Positions 18,360 to 28,986 of a stretch of 64,000 nucleotides of DNA are shown here, piece by piece. The position numbers were made by a program, and so were the translations under genes. The DNA is taken from positions 62,001 to 126,000 of the forward strand of contig NZ_CP031848.1 of assembly GCF_003441595.1 (NCBI RefSeq), given 5' to 3'. Positions within the stretch are counted from its first letter, which is position 1, and each line of letters begins with the position of its first letter. The notes under the pieces are model-generated. The model was not told the DNA's origin. It was given only the letters and a program-made list of their open reading frames with translations, and made no database searches. Origin of the DNA: Marinobacter sp. Arc7-DN-1. Its GTDB lineage: Bacteria > Pseudomonadota > Gammaproteobacteria > Pseudomonadales > Oleiphilaceae.

Positions 18360-18455
18360 ATGTCAGATGTGTTTTCACTCAGTCATTCTATCGCCTGGCC
18401 GGATTTTCTCGGAATCCTGGCAGATTACTTGAGCGATTATGCTTGTGCCCAGTAA
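18360..18455 (+). CDS. Candidate 31-residue small ORF upstream of katG
   Basis: The 368-base gap between the DUF2835 gene and katG holds one short ORF with good initiation signals: AGGAG at 18348-18352, seven bases before ATG at 18360, ending TAA at 18453. It encodes MSDVFSLSHSIAWPDFLG plus 13 more residues ending YACAQ. Twelve bases after the stop is a hairpin (CCCGCA...TGCGGG, 18467-18483). There is no known homologue I can name; it could be a leader peptide or chance. Apart from this and the hairpin I see only an AT-rich stretch (18279-18300) in the gap. Confidence 0.3.
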   Translation: MSDVFSLSHSIAWPDFLGILADYLSDYACAQ

Positions 18456-18553
18456 CCGGAATGAAGCCCGCAGAGTCTGCGGGAAACCCTATAGGCACAC
18501 GCTATCCCGGATATAAGAAATACTCAGAGCAGAGTGTTTGTTGTGTCCTATAG

Positions 18554-20782
<2,229 letters not shown>

Positions 20783-20801
20783 GACCTGCCGGTAAGTGAA
20801 T

Positions 20802-20825
20802 GGGCACCCCGGTACCGGGGTGCCC
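20802..20825 (+). terminator. Palindromic hairpin after katG
   Basis: A 24-base perfect palindrome (GGGCACCCCGG and its complement) begins 20 bases after the katG stop. It has a very GC-rich stem but a poor T-tract (GTCTACC), so it is either a terminator or an mRNA 3'-end protector. Confidence 0.6.
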
Positions 20826-20919
20826 GTCTACCAACTTCCCGCCAAATTCCTTACAATCCGCTCCGTCTGATTATTGATCAGTCTCACCCTCAACAGCCCC
20901 TCTTTCTGCTGGAGCACTC

Positions 20920-21942
20920 ATGCGAATCATTCTCGCCCCGATGGAAGGGCTGGTCGACGCACCTATCCGTGAAACACTGACCAAGGTCGGTGGGATTGAC
21001 CGGTGCGTGACGGAATTCGTTCGCGTAACCCATGGCATGCTGCCGCCGAGAGTATTCTACAAATACGCCCCGGAACTTCATAACCAGTCGCTCACCGAAG
21101 TGGGCACGCCCGTGGCTGTCCAGTTGCTGGGTTCAGACCCGCAGCAGATGGCCCGCCATGGCGTGCGTGCCGCGGAACTTGGCGCGATCCAGGTGGATAT
21201 CAATTTTGGCTGCCCGGCCATAACCGTGAACAAGCACAAGGGAGGGTGCGTGTTGATGCGTGAGCCGGAGCTGATGCATGAGATTGTGGCTGCGGTGCGC
21301 CAGGCCGTGCCAAAGCGGGTGCCGGTAACGGCTAAGATGCGCCTGGGTTATGACGATCGATCCATGGGCGTGGCCTGCGCCCAGGCCCTGGAAGCGGCCG
21401 GAGCGGAAGAGATTGTTATCCATGCCCGCAGCAAAGTGGATGGCTACAAACCGCCTGCCTACTGGGAGGAAATCGCCCAAGCACGGGAAGCGGTGAACAC
21501 CCATATTATTGCCAACGGCGAGATCTGGACCGTCGCGGACTACTGGCGATGCCGTGAGGTGTCCGGTTGCGACGATGTGATGATCGGCCGTGGCCTGATT
21601 GCGCGGCCAGACCTGGCCCGGCAGATCAAGGCAAGCCAGCAGGGCGAAACAGTACCGGATATGACCTGGCAGGAAGCTGTGGCCCTGGTTGGTGAGTACG
21701 CCACGATTCTGCAGGGCTGGCTGGAAGACCGCTACGTGACCGGCCGCATCAAGCAATGGCTCAACTTCCTGCGCCAGGGTTTCGCCGAGGCTGAAGCCCT
21801 CTGGCCAGAGGCCCGCAAGATCCGCCGGGTGGCCCCCATGATGGCCTGCCTGAAGCAGCCAGGACGGGTGCCAGCGTTGGGCTGCCGACCGGTATCATCG
21901 CTGACGGGCCGCACCATGGCGTTTAATGGTGCGGCCGACTGA
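20920..21942 (+). CDS. dusC: tRNA-dihydrouridine synthase DusC
   Basis: An FMN-dependent enzyme reducing uridine (U16 in E. coli DusC) in tRNA. Its 340 residues include a TIM-barrel N-terminus starting MRIILAPMEGLVDAPIR, the typical Dus motif NFGCPAITVNKHKGGCVLM with the catalytic Cys, the phosphate-binding GRGLIARPDLA, and the C-terminal helical recognition domain (RIKQWLNFLRQGF). The DusC-type rather than DusA/B assignment comes from the MEGLVDAPIRE start and the short C-terminal domain. Single gene. Confidence 0.92.
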   Translation: MRIILAPMEGLVDAPIRETLTKVGGIDRCVTEFVRVTHGMLPPRVFYKYAPELHNQSLTEVGTPVAVQLLGSDPQQMARHGVRAAELGAIQVDINFGCPAITVNKHKGGCVLMREPELMHEIVAAVRQAVPKRVPVTAKMRLGYDDRSMGVACAQALEAAGAEEIVIHARSKVDGYKPPAYWEEIAQAREAVNTHIIANGEIWTVADYWRCREVSGCDDVMIGRGLIARPDLARQIKASQQGETVPDMTWQEAVALVGEYATILQGWLEDRYVTGRIKQWLNFLRQGFAEAEALWPEARKIRRVAPMMACLKQPGRVPALGCRPVSSLTGRTMAFNGAAD

Positions 21943-21989
21943 GCCTCTGGTTGCAACTGAAGAACAGCCTGACTCGCGGCCGGGGATAA

Positions 21990-23003
21990 TCAGTCTTCCA
22001 TCTCTGGCCGGTACTTGCCCGAGCGGGCGGCCCCGTTCAGGCGGGCGCGCTTGATCAGTGCGGCCTGAGCGTCCGGGCCGTTATCCAGGTTGCCGGCCCA
22101 GGCCTTCTGGGCTGGCTCCTGCAGGGCCCGGCCGTAGGAGAAGCTCAGTTCCCAGGGCTGGGCGCCCATGCTGTTCATAGCATTCAGGTTGATGGTGGCT
22201 TCTTCCGGGGTCTGGCCTCCTGAGAGGAAGCAGATGCCCGGCACCGCTGCTGGCACCGCCCGACGAAAAACACCAAGGGTTGCCGTTGCCACTTGTTCCG
22301 GGGAGGCGTTCGGGGTTTCCTTGCCGGGTGTCACCATGCTGGGCTTCAGGATCATCTGTTCGAGCGCCACTTTGTGGCGGTAAAGGGCGTGGAAGACCTC
22401 GCGAATCACCGCTTCACTCACTTCCGCGCAGCGCTCGATGGTGTGGTTGCCATCAATCAGCACCTCCGGCTCCACAATCGGCACGATACCCAGGGACTGG
22501 CAGATGGCGGCATAGCGGGCGAGAACCTCGGCATTGGCCTCTATGGCCTGCCGCGAGGGCAGGGTGTCCGAGATGTGGAACACATCGCGCCACTTGGCAA
22601 ACCGGGCGCCCTGGTGCTTGTAGATTTCCAGACGGTCTTCAAGGCCATCCAACCCAACTGTGATCTCGTCACCCGGAGCGTTAATCAGGGGCTGCTTGCC
22701 CTTGTCCACCTTGATGCCCGGCACAATGCCCTTGCTGGCAAGCAGTTTTGGCATGGGCACATTGTCCAGGCTGTTCTGGCCCAGAGTTTCCTCAAACAGA
22801 ATCACACCGCTGATAAACTCCCCAAGACCCGAGGCTGAGAAAATCAGGCTGCGGTACTCCCGGCGTTTTTCTTCGCTGGACTCAACCCCAACGGCCTTGA
22901 AGCGCTTTGCGATGGTGGGGTGGCTCTCATCGGCGGCGAGAATTCCCTTGCCCGGCTGCACCAGTTCCCGGACGGTGGCGTTCAGTTCTTCCTGAATGGT
23001 CAT
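21990..23003 (-). CDS. Class I fructose-bisphosphate aldolase
   Basis: A Schiff-base (metal-independent) aldolase of glycolysis/gluconeogenesis, 337 residues, close in pattern to eukaryotic-type class I enzymes. Visible are GKGILAADESHPTIAKRF, the substrate-binding PIVEPEVLIDG, the Schiff-base Lys in EQMILKPSMV and FLSGGQTPEEATINLNAMN. ATG at 23003 after AGGAGCTT is chosen; an upstream in-frame start at 23123 adds non-homologous residues. It is divergent from the acyl-ACP-reductase-like gene, 162 bp apart. Confidence 0.95.
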   Translation of the reverse strand: MTIQEELNATVRELVQPGKGILAADESHPTIAKRFKAVGVESSEEKRREYRSLIFSASGLGEFISGVILFEETLGQNSLDNVPMPKLLASKGIVPGIKVDKGKQPLINAPGDEITVGLDGLEDRLEIYKHQGARFAKWRDVFHISDTLPSRQAIEANAEVLARYAAICQSLGIVPIVEPEVLIDGNHTIERCAEVSEAVIREVFHALYRHKVALEQMILKPSMVTPGKETPNASPEQVATATLGVFRRAVPAAVPGICFLSGGQTPEEATINLNAMNSMGAQPWELSFSYGRALQEPAQKAWAGNLDNGPDAQAALIKRARLNGAARSGKYRPEMED

Positions 23004-23165
23004 AGTAAGCTCCTGATTGATCCGTAACAGTCTGAGTGGTCGTTCGGCCCGCCACCTAATTGTAGACGCTGAATAGCGGTCTGGAATTTGATCTGGGCTA
23101 AGGCAGAGACCGAGGTACTGCATTAGGCTGTATTTAATAACAACAGGAAAAGGGAAGGCCTGAGT

Positions 23166-25241
23166 ATGAAAACCGTTGTCAGTGTCAGCCAGGGATCATC
23201 CGAATACGATTACGATCTGGAAACCGAGTTTCTGGGCCAGCCTTTCCGGATTATCCGCATCGGCACAGACGGTGATCTGTCCCGGGCGGAAGCGGTGCTG
23301 GAATCGGTGCATTCCCAGGCAGACGCCATCGGCCTGAGCATGATTCACGACCACTACGAGGTGGGCCGGGAACAGCTTGAACACCCGGATACCGCCCGGC
23401 TGGAGGCCTGCGTTCCGGATAAGCCGGTCACAACCGGCGCGGGCCTGCGGGGTATTCTGCAGGAGTGGGCGGTGCGCCACACCCAGTCCGGACTCGGGCA
23501 TTTCTTTGATAACGCCCGGGTGGTCTTCATGAACGGGCAGGCGGGTTATCGCATTGCCAGGGCGTTATCCGAACACACTGAAAACCTGTTTTTTGCCGAC
23601 CCCTACACCGATTTCGGCGTGCCAAGGTTGCTTACGTCCCTGAAACAGCTCGAAACCTACACCTCGCTGACCGCGTCCATCATGTTCCGGCCTGCGGCGG
23701 TGAAAACCGTCGAGACCATTCTGCGCACACCGCTGTACCGCCTCGGAGAGGGTCTTGTTAAGGGTTCCCTGCATCACGCGGTGTCCGAAGCCCACGTGAT
23801 TGTGGCGGCTATCGGAGACCTGGAGCACTTCAGCCAGAAAGAGCTGGATGGCAAAACCGTAATCACGTCTCGGGTTACTGAGTCCTCCCTTGACTGGATG
23901 CGTTCCAGGCGAGTGGCCATGGTGGTGGACTACAGCCCCTGGCTGGAAGGCCGGCCGGTTGGGGTCAACGTGATGGAAGCGATGATCAGTGCGGCGCTCT
24001 CCCGGACGCCGGAGCAACTGGGGCCGGATGACTATCTGGATGTGATCCAGAGCCTTGGTATCGAGCCCAGAATTCTGTACCCCAACGGATACCGCCGGGT
24101 GAACCGCTTCGCTTTTGTGATCCACCCGCTTTCGCAGCAGTACCTCACCAAGACGCCGCCCCTGGACTGGATTGCCAATGTGTCGCCTCCGATGGTGATG
24201 AATCTGGTTGAGAAGGCCGTGGCCTATACACCGCCGTTTATCTACTCGAAGGTTTCCGGCATCAGGTCACCCACGGGCGATGAAGTGGAGGGCTGGCTGA
24301 TTACTGTCGGTGGCACGCCCCGGGAGATCATGGCGCACGGCCCGGAGTTTACCTACGCAAGGCTGCTGCAGGCGGCAAAACTGGCGAAAAAGCTTGGTGC
24401 CCAGATCATGGGCCTCGGCGCGTTTACCAAGGTCGTGGGTGATGCCGGTATTACGGTGGCCAAGCGGGCGCCGCTGCCGATCACCACCGGCAACAGCTAC
24501 AGTGCCTCCGGCGCCCTCTGGGCGGCCCATGATGCCATGAAGATAATAGGGCGGGTCAGTATCGGCCCTAGTGGCAAAGCAGCCGGCAAGGCCATGGTCG
24601 TGGGCGCCACCGGTGCCATTGGGTCTGTCTGCGCGCGCCTGCTGGCCAAGGCAGTGGACGAAGTCTATCTCGCAGCGCCGGAGCCTGCGAAGCTGCTCGC
24701 ACTGAAGGAAAGCATTGAGCAGGAAACACCAGGCGCCATTGTGCACGTTGCCGGTTCCGCGGAGCGCGATCTGGCAGACATGGACATGATCGTGACCGCC
24801 ACCTCCGGCGCTGGCAAACGTATCCTGGACATCATGAAAGTGAAGCCGGGTTGCGTGATTACCGACGTGGCCCGGCCGCTGGATATTCCCGCGGAAGATG
24901 TGGCCAAGCGCCCAGATGTACTGGTGATTGAATCCGGCGAGATCCAGCTACCGGGCGAGGTGCGCATGAAAGACATCGGCCTGCCCAAAGGGATCGCCTA
25001 TGCCTGCCTGGCGGAAACCGTGGTGCTGGCGCTGGAAGCGCGCTTTGAGAACTTCACCCTGGGCCGGAATATCGAGTGGGAGAAGGTAAGGGAGATCTAC
25101 AGGCTGGGCCTGAAACATGGCATGAAGCTCGCCGCCATTTCCGGAGTGAACGGAGTCTTTGCCGAGGAGGACTTCGAACGGGTTCGGGTTCTGGCGGCCA
25201 GCAAAGAGGATCAGGCGGAAGGATCAAGCACGCCGGCGTAA
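23166..25241 (+). CDS. Two-domain dehydrogenase: quinate-5-dehydrogenase-like N-domain plus acyl-ACP-reductase-like C-domain
   Basis: A 691-residue protein with no exact name. Residues 1 to about 330 begin VVSVSQGSSEYDYDLE and IRIGTDGDLSRAE, which resemble small proteins annotated as quinate 5-dehydrogenase in Thermus and Chloroflexi. From about 370 on it resembles cyanobacterial long-chain acyl-ACP reductase (AAR): MGLGAFTKVVGD, TTGNSYSASGALWA, the NADPH motif VVGATGAIGSVCARLL, and YACLAETVVLALE followed by NFTLGRNIEWEKV. The Cys of YACLAE is C614 and aligns with the thioester-forming Cys of AAR. It may reduce an acyl thioester to an aldehyde; function is inference. RBS GGAAGG precedes ATG 23166. 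Single gene, convergent with the anti-sigma gene. Confidence 0.7.
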   Translation: MKTVVSVSQGSSEYDYDLETEFLGQPFRIIRIGTDGDLSRAEAVLESVHSQADAIGLSMIHDHYEVGREQLEHPDTARLEACVPDKPVTTGAGLRGILQEWAVRHTQSGLGHFFDNARVVFMNGQAGYRIARALSEHTENLFFADPYTDFGVPRLLTSLKQLETYTSLTASIMFRPAAVKTVETILRTPLYRLGEGLVKGSLHHAVSEAHVIVAAIGDLEHFSQKELDGKTVITSRVTESSLDWMRSRRVAMVVDYSPWLEGRPVGVNVMEAMISAALSRTPEQLGPDDYLDVIQSLGIEPRILYPNGYRRVNRFAFVIHPLSQQYLTKTPPLDWIANVSPPMVMNLVEKAVAYTPPFIYSKVSGIRSPTGDEVEGWLITVGGTPREIMAHGPEFTYARLLQAAKLAKKLGAQIMGLGAFTKVVGDAGITVAKRAPLPITTGNSYSASGALWAAHDAMKIIGRVSIGPSGKAAGKAMVVGATGAIGSVCARLLAKAVDEVYLAAPEPAKLLALKESIEQETPGAIVHVAGSAERDLADMDMIVTATSGAGKRILDIMKVKPGCVITDVARPLDIPAEDVAKRPDVLVIESGEIQLPGEVRMKDIGLPKGIAYACLAETVVLALEARFENFTLGRNIEWEKVREIYRLGLKHGMKLAAISGVNGVFAEEDFERVRVLAASKEDQAEGSSTPA

Positions 25242-25257
25242 CGCACGCCGCTGATGA

Positions 25258-25980
25258 TCACCGTTTCCATTGCTGCTCAAGCAATGCGCTTTCGGCCTCA
25301 GGCCCAAGCGGTGGCCCGGACATCATCTGGTCGAGCTGGTCGTCAAGAAGGCTCCCACCGCTGGCGGTTTGGTAGCCGTCCGCAGTAACTGGCTGGCCGG
25401 TTTCTACCTGAACTCTCTGTTCCCAGGTGCCTGATTGCGTGCGGCAGGCAATCTGCTCCGAGGCAGTGTTTCCGGCATCGAGCCCGAACTGTCGGCACCA
25501 TTCTCCGGTTTGGCTGCGAAATGTTAAACGGGGCGTCAGCATGGCATTGTCACTGACGGAATACGCCTGGCCACTGGGCTGGCTCTCCAGTACCTCAGCC
25601 ACCGCTTGCCACGCAGGATTGCCGTCAGATGGCAGTGTCAGCCACTGCACCATCGCAAATCCTGCAACCACGGCTGCGGCGATCGCTTTGCCGGAGTGCT
25701 TGCGCAGTCTCCGCCACCATGGAAATGCGATTACATTATCATTCGCCCGCGATGCGGTCCTCTGGTCTTCTTCTGCCAGCATCCTGCTCACGGCTGCCGG
25801 CAAGGGACGGTCATCAATTGAGCTGTAGTGACCTTGAAGTTCCGAATCCACGGCTGCCAGCTCTGCCAACCGGTCAGCCAGCGAGGGGTCAACGGCGAGT
25901 TGTTCCCTGACCGCGGCCATGTCGGTTGGGCTGAGTTCACTGTCAAGGAAAGCTGAAAGGGTTTCGTCTGTAATCTTCAT
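25258..25980 (-). CDS. Anti-sigma factor, zinc-less ChrR/RseA-type membrane protein
   Basis: A 240-residue predicted anti-sigma factor. The N-terminal DETLSAFLDSELSPTDMAAVREQL is the usual anti-sigma domain (no H-x3-C-x2-C zinc motif), followed by a basic stretch and one TM segment around KAIAAAVVAGFAMVQWLTL, then a periplasmic C-domain of about 120 residues with two Cys (WCRQFGLD and IACRTQ). ATG at 25980 is chosen because it overlaps the sigma gene stop by four bases (ATGA); a longer frame upstream lies inside the sigma gene. It probably holds the co-transcribed sigma factor at the membrane. Confidence 0.8.
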   Translation of the reverse strand: MKITDETLSAFLDSELSPTDMAAVREQLAVDPSLADRLAELAAVDSELQGHYSSIDDRPLPAAVSRMLAEEDQRTASRANDNVIAFPWWRRLRKHSGKAIAAAVVAGFAMVQWLTLPSDGNPAWQAVAEVLESQPSGQAYSVSDNAMLTPRLTFRSQTGEWCRQFGLDAGNTASEQIACRTQSGTWEQRVQVETGQPVTADGYQTASGGSLLDDQLDQMMSGPPLGPEAESALLEQQWKR

Positions 25981-26468
25981 GAATCGGTCCTCAAGGTTGC
26001 AGGAGCCAGAGCTTCGCTCAGTGCGGCCCTGGCGCGGGCCAGCCGGCTCATGACAGTGCCTTTGGGCACCTCGAGTATTTCCGCCACCATCTTGTAGGGC
26101 ATGCCCTGGATAGCGACAAGGGAAATGATCTGGCGCTGGTCTTCGGGTAACCGCGACATGGCGGAATCCACCCGATTCCACTCGATTTCTTTGGTTGTCT
26201 GGTGTTCGCCATTGGTCACCAGGCCATCGCTCAGTTCCGGCTGCTCGGCGGCCTCACGGCGAACCTTTCGGGCCCGGCACTCGTCGATCCAGACATTGCG
26301 GCATATCCGGAAGGCCCACTTGGTGAGATCAACATCACCCGGCATGGCGCGCGTCAGAAGTCGTTCAACGGTATTCTGGAGCAGGTCGTCGGCATCTGCC
26401 ATTGAGCCGGTCAGCGAGTAGGCAAACCTTCGAAGACCTGGTAGCAGTTCGGTGATTTCCTGTTGCAT
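25977..26468 (-). CDS. ECF-type sigma-70 family RNA polymerase sigma factor
   Basis: A 163-residue ECF sigma factor with region 2 (FAYSLTGSMADADDLLQNTVERLL, then KWAFRICRNVWIDECR) and region 4 (SRLPEDQRQIISLVAIQGMPYKMVAEILEVPKGTVMSRL, quoted in parts; helix-turn-helix at VPKGTVMSRLARAR). It is the first gene of a two-gene operon with its anti-sigma factor. The divergent neighbour is a secreted subtilisin-like protease 97 bp away, a natural candidate target. The inducing signal is unknown. Confidence 0.9.
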   Translation of the reverse strand: MQQEITELLPGLRRFAYSLTGSMADADDLLQNTVERLLTRAMPGDVDLTKWAFRICRNVWIDECRARKVRREAAEQPELSDGLVTNGEHQTTKEIEWNRVDSAMSRLPEDQRQIISLVAIQGMPYKMVAEILEVPKGTVMSRLARARAALSEALAPATLRTDS

Positions 26469-26518
26469 AGTGCTCTTTTGAGTCGGAGTTACCGGATAGA
26501 CGATCTGGCAAACGGTTT

Positions 26519-26543
26519 ATTCCATGCTGGATGGAATTTTTTT
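26519..26543 (+). terminator. Terminator-like hairpin in the leader of the S8 protease gene
   Basis: A 7-bp perfect inverted repeat (ATTCCAT / ATGGAAT, five-base loop) is followed directly by a run of seven T between the sigma and protease genes, 22 bases before the protease start. It has the form of an intrinsic terminator although it lies upstream of a gene. It may be an attenuator for the protease or may block read-through of an antisense transcript. Confidence 0.4.
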
Positions 26544-26564
26544 CAGGTCGGGCCGTTAGAGTAA

Positions 26565-27929
26565 ATGAAACGTTCCGGAATTTGGATTGTAAAAATGAAG
26601 CCAGTTTTCAAACCGACGGTTTTGTCTGTTGTGGTTTTCTTCTGCGCGCCGATACCGGGGGTGGCGCTGACCGGAGGCGGGGTATTGGACAACCCGGCCG
26701 GCAGCATCAGCCGGCAGGTGGAGAGAAATGCAGAGCGCCTGGTTGAGCGGGCAGCAAACCGGCGAATCGATAACCGTTTAAAGAAACAGACTGACTCCCT
26801 CAAGGGCAGCCTCAAGACGTTGCCCGAGGTCCTGCCTGTCTACACGGCAACGGGGCACAAAGCGTTCAATGATGTCGCGCTCAAGGATGGATTCAGGGCG
26901 GTAGAGCGGCAATGGCTGGTGACAGGCACAGCGGAGGAGATTGAAGGCCTGGATCGTCCCGGGATTACGGTTCTGGAACGGACGACGTTATCCGGGCTCG
27001 GCATGATGGTCGCGAGATTCAGGGTTCGTGCCGACATGGACTCACTCGAGACCCTGCGAACCCTTCTGCCAGGACTGGCAGACCGCCTGGACCGTAATCA
27101 CGTCTACAGCCCACAGATTAGCCAGTCCCAGTACCCGGGAGAGGCTGAGGCCAGCCCGGGTGAAAGCCTGTGTGAGGGCCCCGTCAGGATAGGAATGATT
27201 GACACCTCGGTGGCAACCGAACATCCCGCTTTTCAGGATGCCCGGATCATGGAGCAACGTTTTTTGTCGACTGAGGGTGGGAGGGGAGACCTCGCCCCTG
27301 TGACGGAGCATGGTACAGCGGTCGCGGGCCAAATGGTTGGTCGCAGGGGCGAACCGGGGAAGGCCCGATTGCCAGCGGCAACCCTGTTTAACGCCTCGGT
27401 TTTTTACCGCCGAACGAAAGACCTCTCCGGTGCCACGCTGGGGCATCTGCTGGAGGGCTTGGACTGGTTGGCTACTCAGAAACTGCCCGTGATCAATATC
27501 AGCCTTACCGGCCCGGATAACCTGCTGTTGGCCGCCGCGGTCAGAAAGCTGCGGGAACAGGGTACGTTGCTGGTTGCTGCGGTAGGCAATGAGGGGCCTG
27601 CCGCGCCACCACTTTATCCGGCTGCCTATCCCGAGGTCGTGGGTGTTACCGCAGCGTCCCGAACGGGCGATTTGTTCCGGTGGGCAAACCGGGGAGAACA
27701 GGTGATGTTTGCGGCACATGGTGTCGCGGTTGACGTTCCCCATCCAGACGGTGGCGTGATAACGGATAGCGGAACCTCGCTGGCGGCTCCCGTGGTTACG
27801 GCTGCCCTGGCCTGTGGCGTTAGTGGTGGTGATTCAGAGGCGGCTCTGGCGGCGCTGATTGACCAGGCCCAGGATCTGGGTGAGCCTGGTCGTGACAGTC
27901 TGTTTGGCTTCGGTTTCCTGCCGTATTGA
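26565..27929 (+). CDS. Secreted S8 (subtilisin-like) serine protease
   Basis: A 454-residue serine peptidase of family S8. It has an N-terminal hydrophobic signal (TVLSVVVFFCAPIPGVA), a propeptide region up to about residue 185, then the triad Asp213 (IGMIDTSVATEH), His249 (TEHGTAVAGQ) and Ser405 (SGTSLAAPVV), with the oxyanion Asn342 in AVGNEGPAAPP. The starts at 26565 (ATG) and 26595 (ATG at residue 11) both keep the signal. No autotransporter or PPC domain follows, so it is probably periplasmic or secreted. It is divergent from the sigma/anti-sigma operon and convergent with a beta-barrel gene 10 bp away; linked regulation is an inference. Confidence 0.88.
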   Translation: MKRSGIWIVKMKPVFKPTVLSVVVFFCAPIPGVALTGGGVLDNPAGSISRQVERNAERLVERAANRRIDNRLKKQTDSLKGSLKTLPEVLPVYTATGHKAFNDVALKDGFRAVERQWLVTGTAEEIEGLDRPGITVLERTTLSGLGMMVARFRVRADMDSLETLRTLLPGLADRLDRNHVYSPQISQSQYPGEAEASPGESLCEGPVRIGMIDTSVATEHPAFQDARIMEQRFLSTEGGRGDLAPVTEHGTAVAGQMVGRRGEPGKARLPAATLFNASVFYRRTKDLSGATLGHLLEGLDWLATQKLPVINISLTGPDNLLLAAAVRKLREQGTLLVAAVGNEGPAAPPLYPAAYPEVVGVTAASRTGDLFRWANRGEQVMFAAHGVAVDVPHPDGGVITDSGTSLAAPVVTAALACGVSGGDSEAALAALIDQAQDLGEPGRDSLFGFGFLPY

Positions 27930-27939
27930 ACAGCCGTGG

Positions 27940-28911
27940 TCAGAAACCCGCCCTGAACGTCAGGCCGGCAATGGTCTGCGTGTAATCGGTCGAATCCTCG
28001 TCCGACCGGTAGATACCGTGCGATACCGAGGGCTCTAGGCTGAAGGTCTCATTCAGGCCAATTCGCCAGCTGGCTTCAAATACATGGACCCGCTCCGCCC
28101 GACGGCTGGTTGACGCATCCACGAAATCGCCAGTGAACGGATTGTCCAGAAAGGGATTGGAGGCAGAGACCGCAGGCTGGTCATACTCCCGGGTTTCATA
28201 CCTCCAGCCAAGGCGAAACCGGTTCTCCTCGCCGCCCAGCGAGAACCGGTTGAGCAAAACCGCCCTGACACGCCAGAGATCGTTGTCGAAAGCGTCCGCC
28301 AGGGCATCTTCCTGATTGTAGTCCAGGCCGATCAGGAAATGACTCCGGGCGTTGTTGAAAAAGAAAAACGAATCCAGGCTCGCCCCTCGGATGTCTGTGT
28401 CGCGGGCGTTGCTCTGCCCATACTCTTTTTGCTTTTCCTGCAGGCTGGCCAACAGGTACACGTCGTCACCGATGAGACTGCCAAGGTAGGCGCTGGCCCT
28501 GCGGAAATCGAGGAAGGGTTCTGAGCCGAGGGTAGATTGCGAGTAGTGATAACTGGTTCCAATGGTCACCGGGTCGAAATCGTAACTGAGGTCTGCAGAG
28601 AGCAGGTGAATGTCCTGGTCGAACTGGTCAAGATTCTGATAGCGATTGCCGGACAGGGAATATCCGAGGGTAAGACTCAGTCGCTCCACTGGCTTCAGCA
28701 CGCCTTCGAGGCCCGCATCAAAAACCCAGGCTTGGTCACTTTTGTTCGAGGCGGCATTCAGGTCATCGACCGAGACATTGCTGTCTTGCTCGAAACCGGT
28801 TGAGAGGTGGCCGTTCAGAGCCGCCTGATCGACGGCCCCGGCAGAAGATGCAAGGGGTACCATGAGGCTGAAAACCGAGACGACATACGGGGCGGGTCGC
28901 GTAAGCTGCAT
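27940..28911 (-). CDS. Outer-membrane beta-barrel protein near the S8 protease
   Basis: A 323-residue secreted protein with signal peptide (VVSVFSLMVPLASSAGA) and long alternating amphipathic strands separated by short turns: LSLTLGYSLSGNRYQNL, IHLLSADLSYDFDP, VTIGTSYHYSQS and the C-terminal TIAGLTFRAGF ending in Phe. This is the pattern of an outer-membrane barrel of roughly 12-14 strands; the domain resembles SLAM-like or surface-lipoprotein modifier barrels, but I could not assign it. It follows the Ala/Ser-rich protein gene on the same strand, separated by a terminator hairpin. Confidence 0.7.
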   Translation of the reverse strand: MQLTRPAPYVVSVFSLMVPLASSAGAVDQAALNGHLSTGFEQDSNVSVDDLNAASNKSDQAWVFDAGLEGVLKPVERLSLTLGYSLSGNRYQNLDQFDQDIHLLSADLSYDFDPVTIGTSYHYSQSTLGSEPFLDFRRASAYLGSLIGDDVYLLASLQEKQKEYGQSNARDTDIRGASLDSFFFFNNARSHFLIGLDYNQEDALADAFDNDLWRVRAVLLNRFSLGGEENRFRLGWRYETREYDQPAVSASNPFLDNPFTGDFVDASTSRRAERVHVFEASWRIGLNETFSLEPSVSHGIYRSDEDSTDYTQTIAGLTFRAGF

Positions 28912-28943
28912 GGCTGTGTGTTCCTCCTGAGCTGGAAAAAAGG

Positions 28944-28966
28944 AGCCGGGCCAGAAAGGCCCGGCT
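28944..28966 (-). terminator. Terminator between the Ala/Ser-rich gene and the barrel gene
   Basis: A perfect 9-bp stem (AGCCGGGCC / GGCCCGGCT) with a five-base loop is followed on the minus strand by CCTTTTTT. It lies about 20 bases after the Ala/Ser-rich gene stop and 33 bases upstream of the barrel start, so the small gene can be expressed at a higher level than the barrel. Confidence 0.85.
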
Positions 28967-28986
28967 GTCCGGATTTTGCGGACTTC

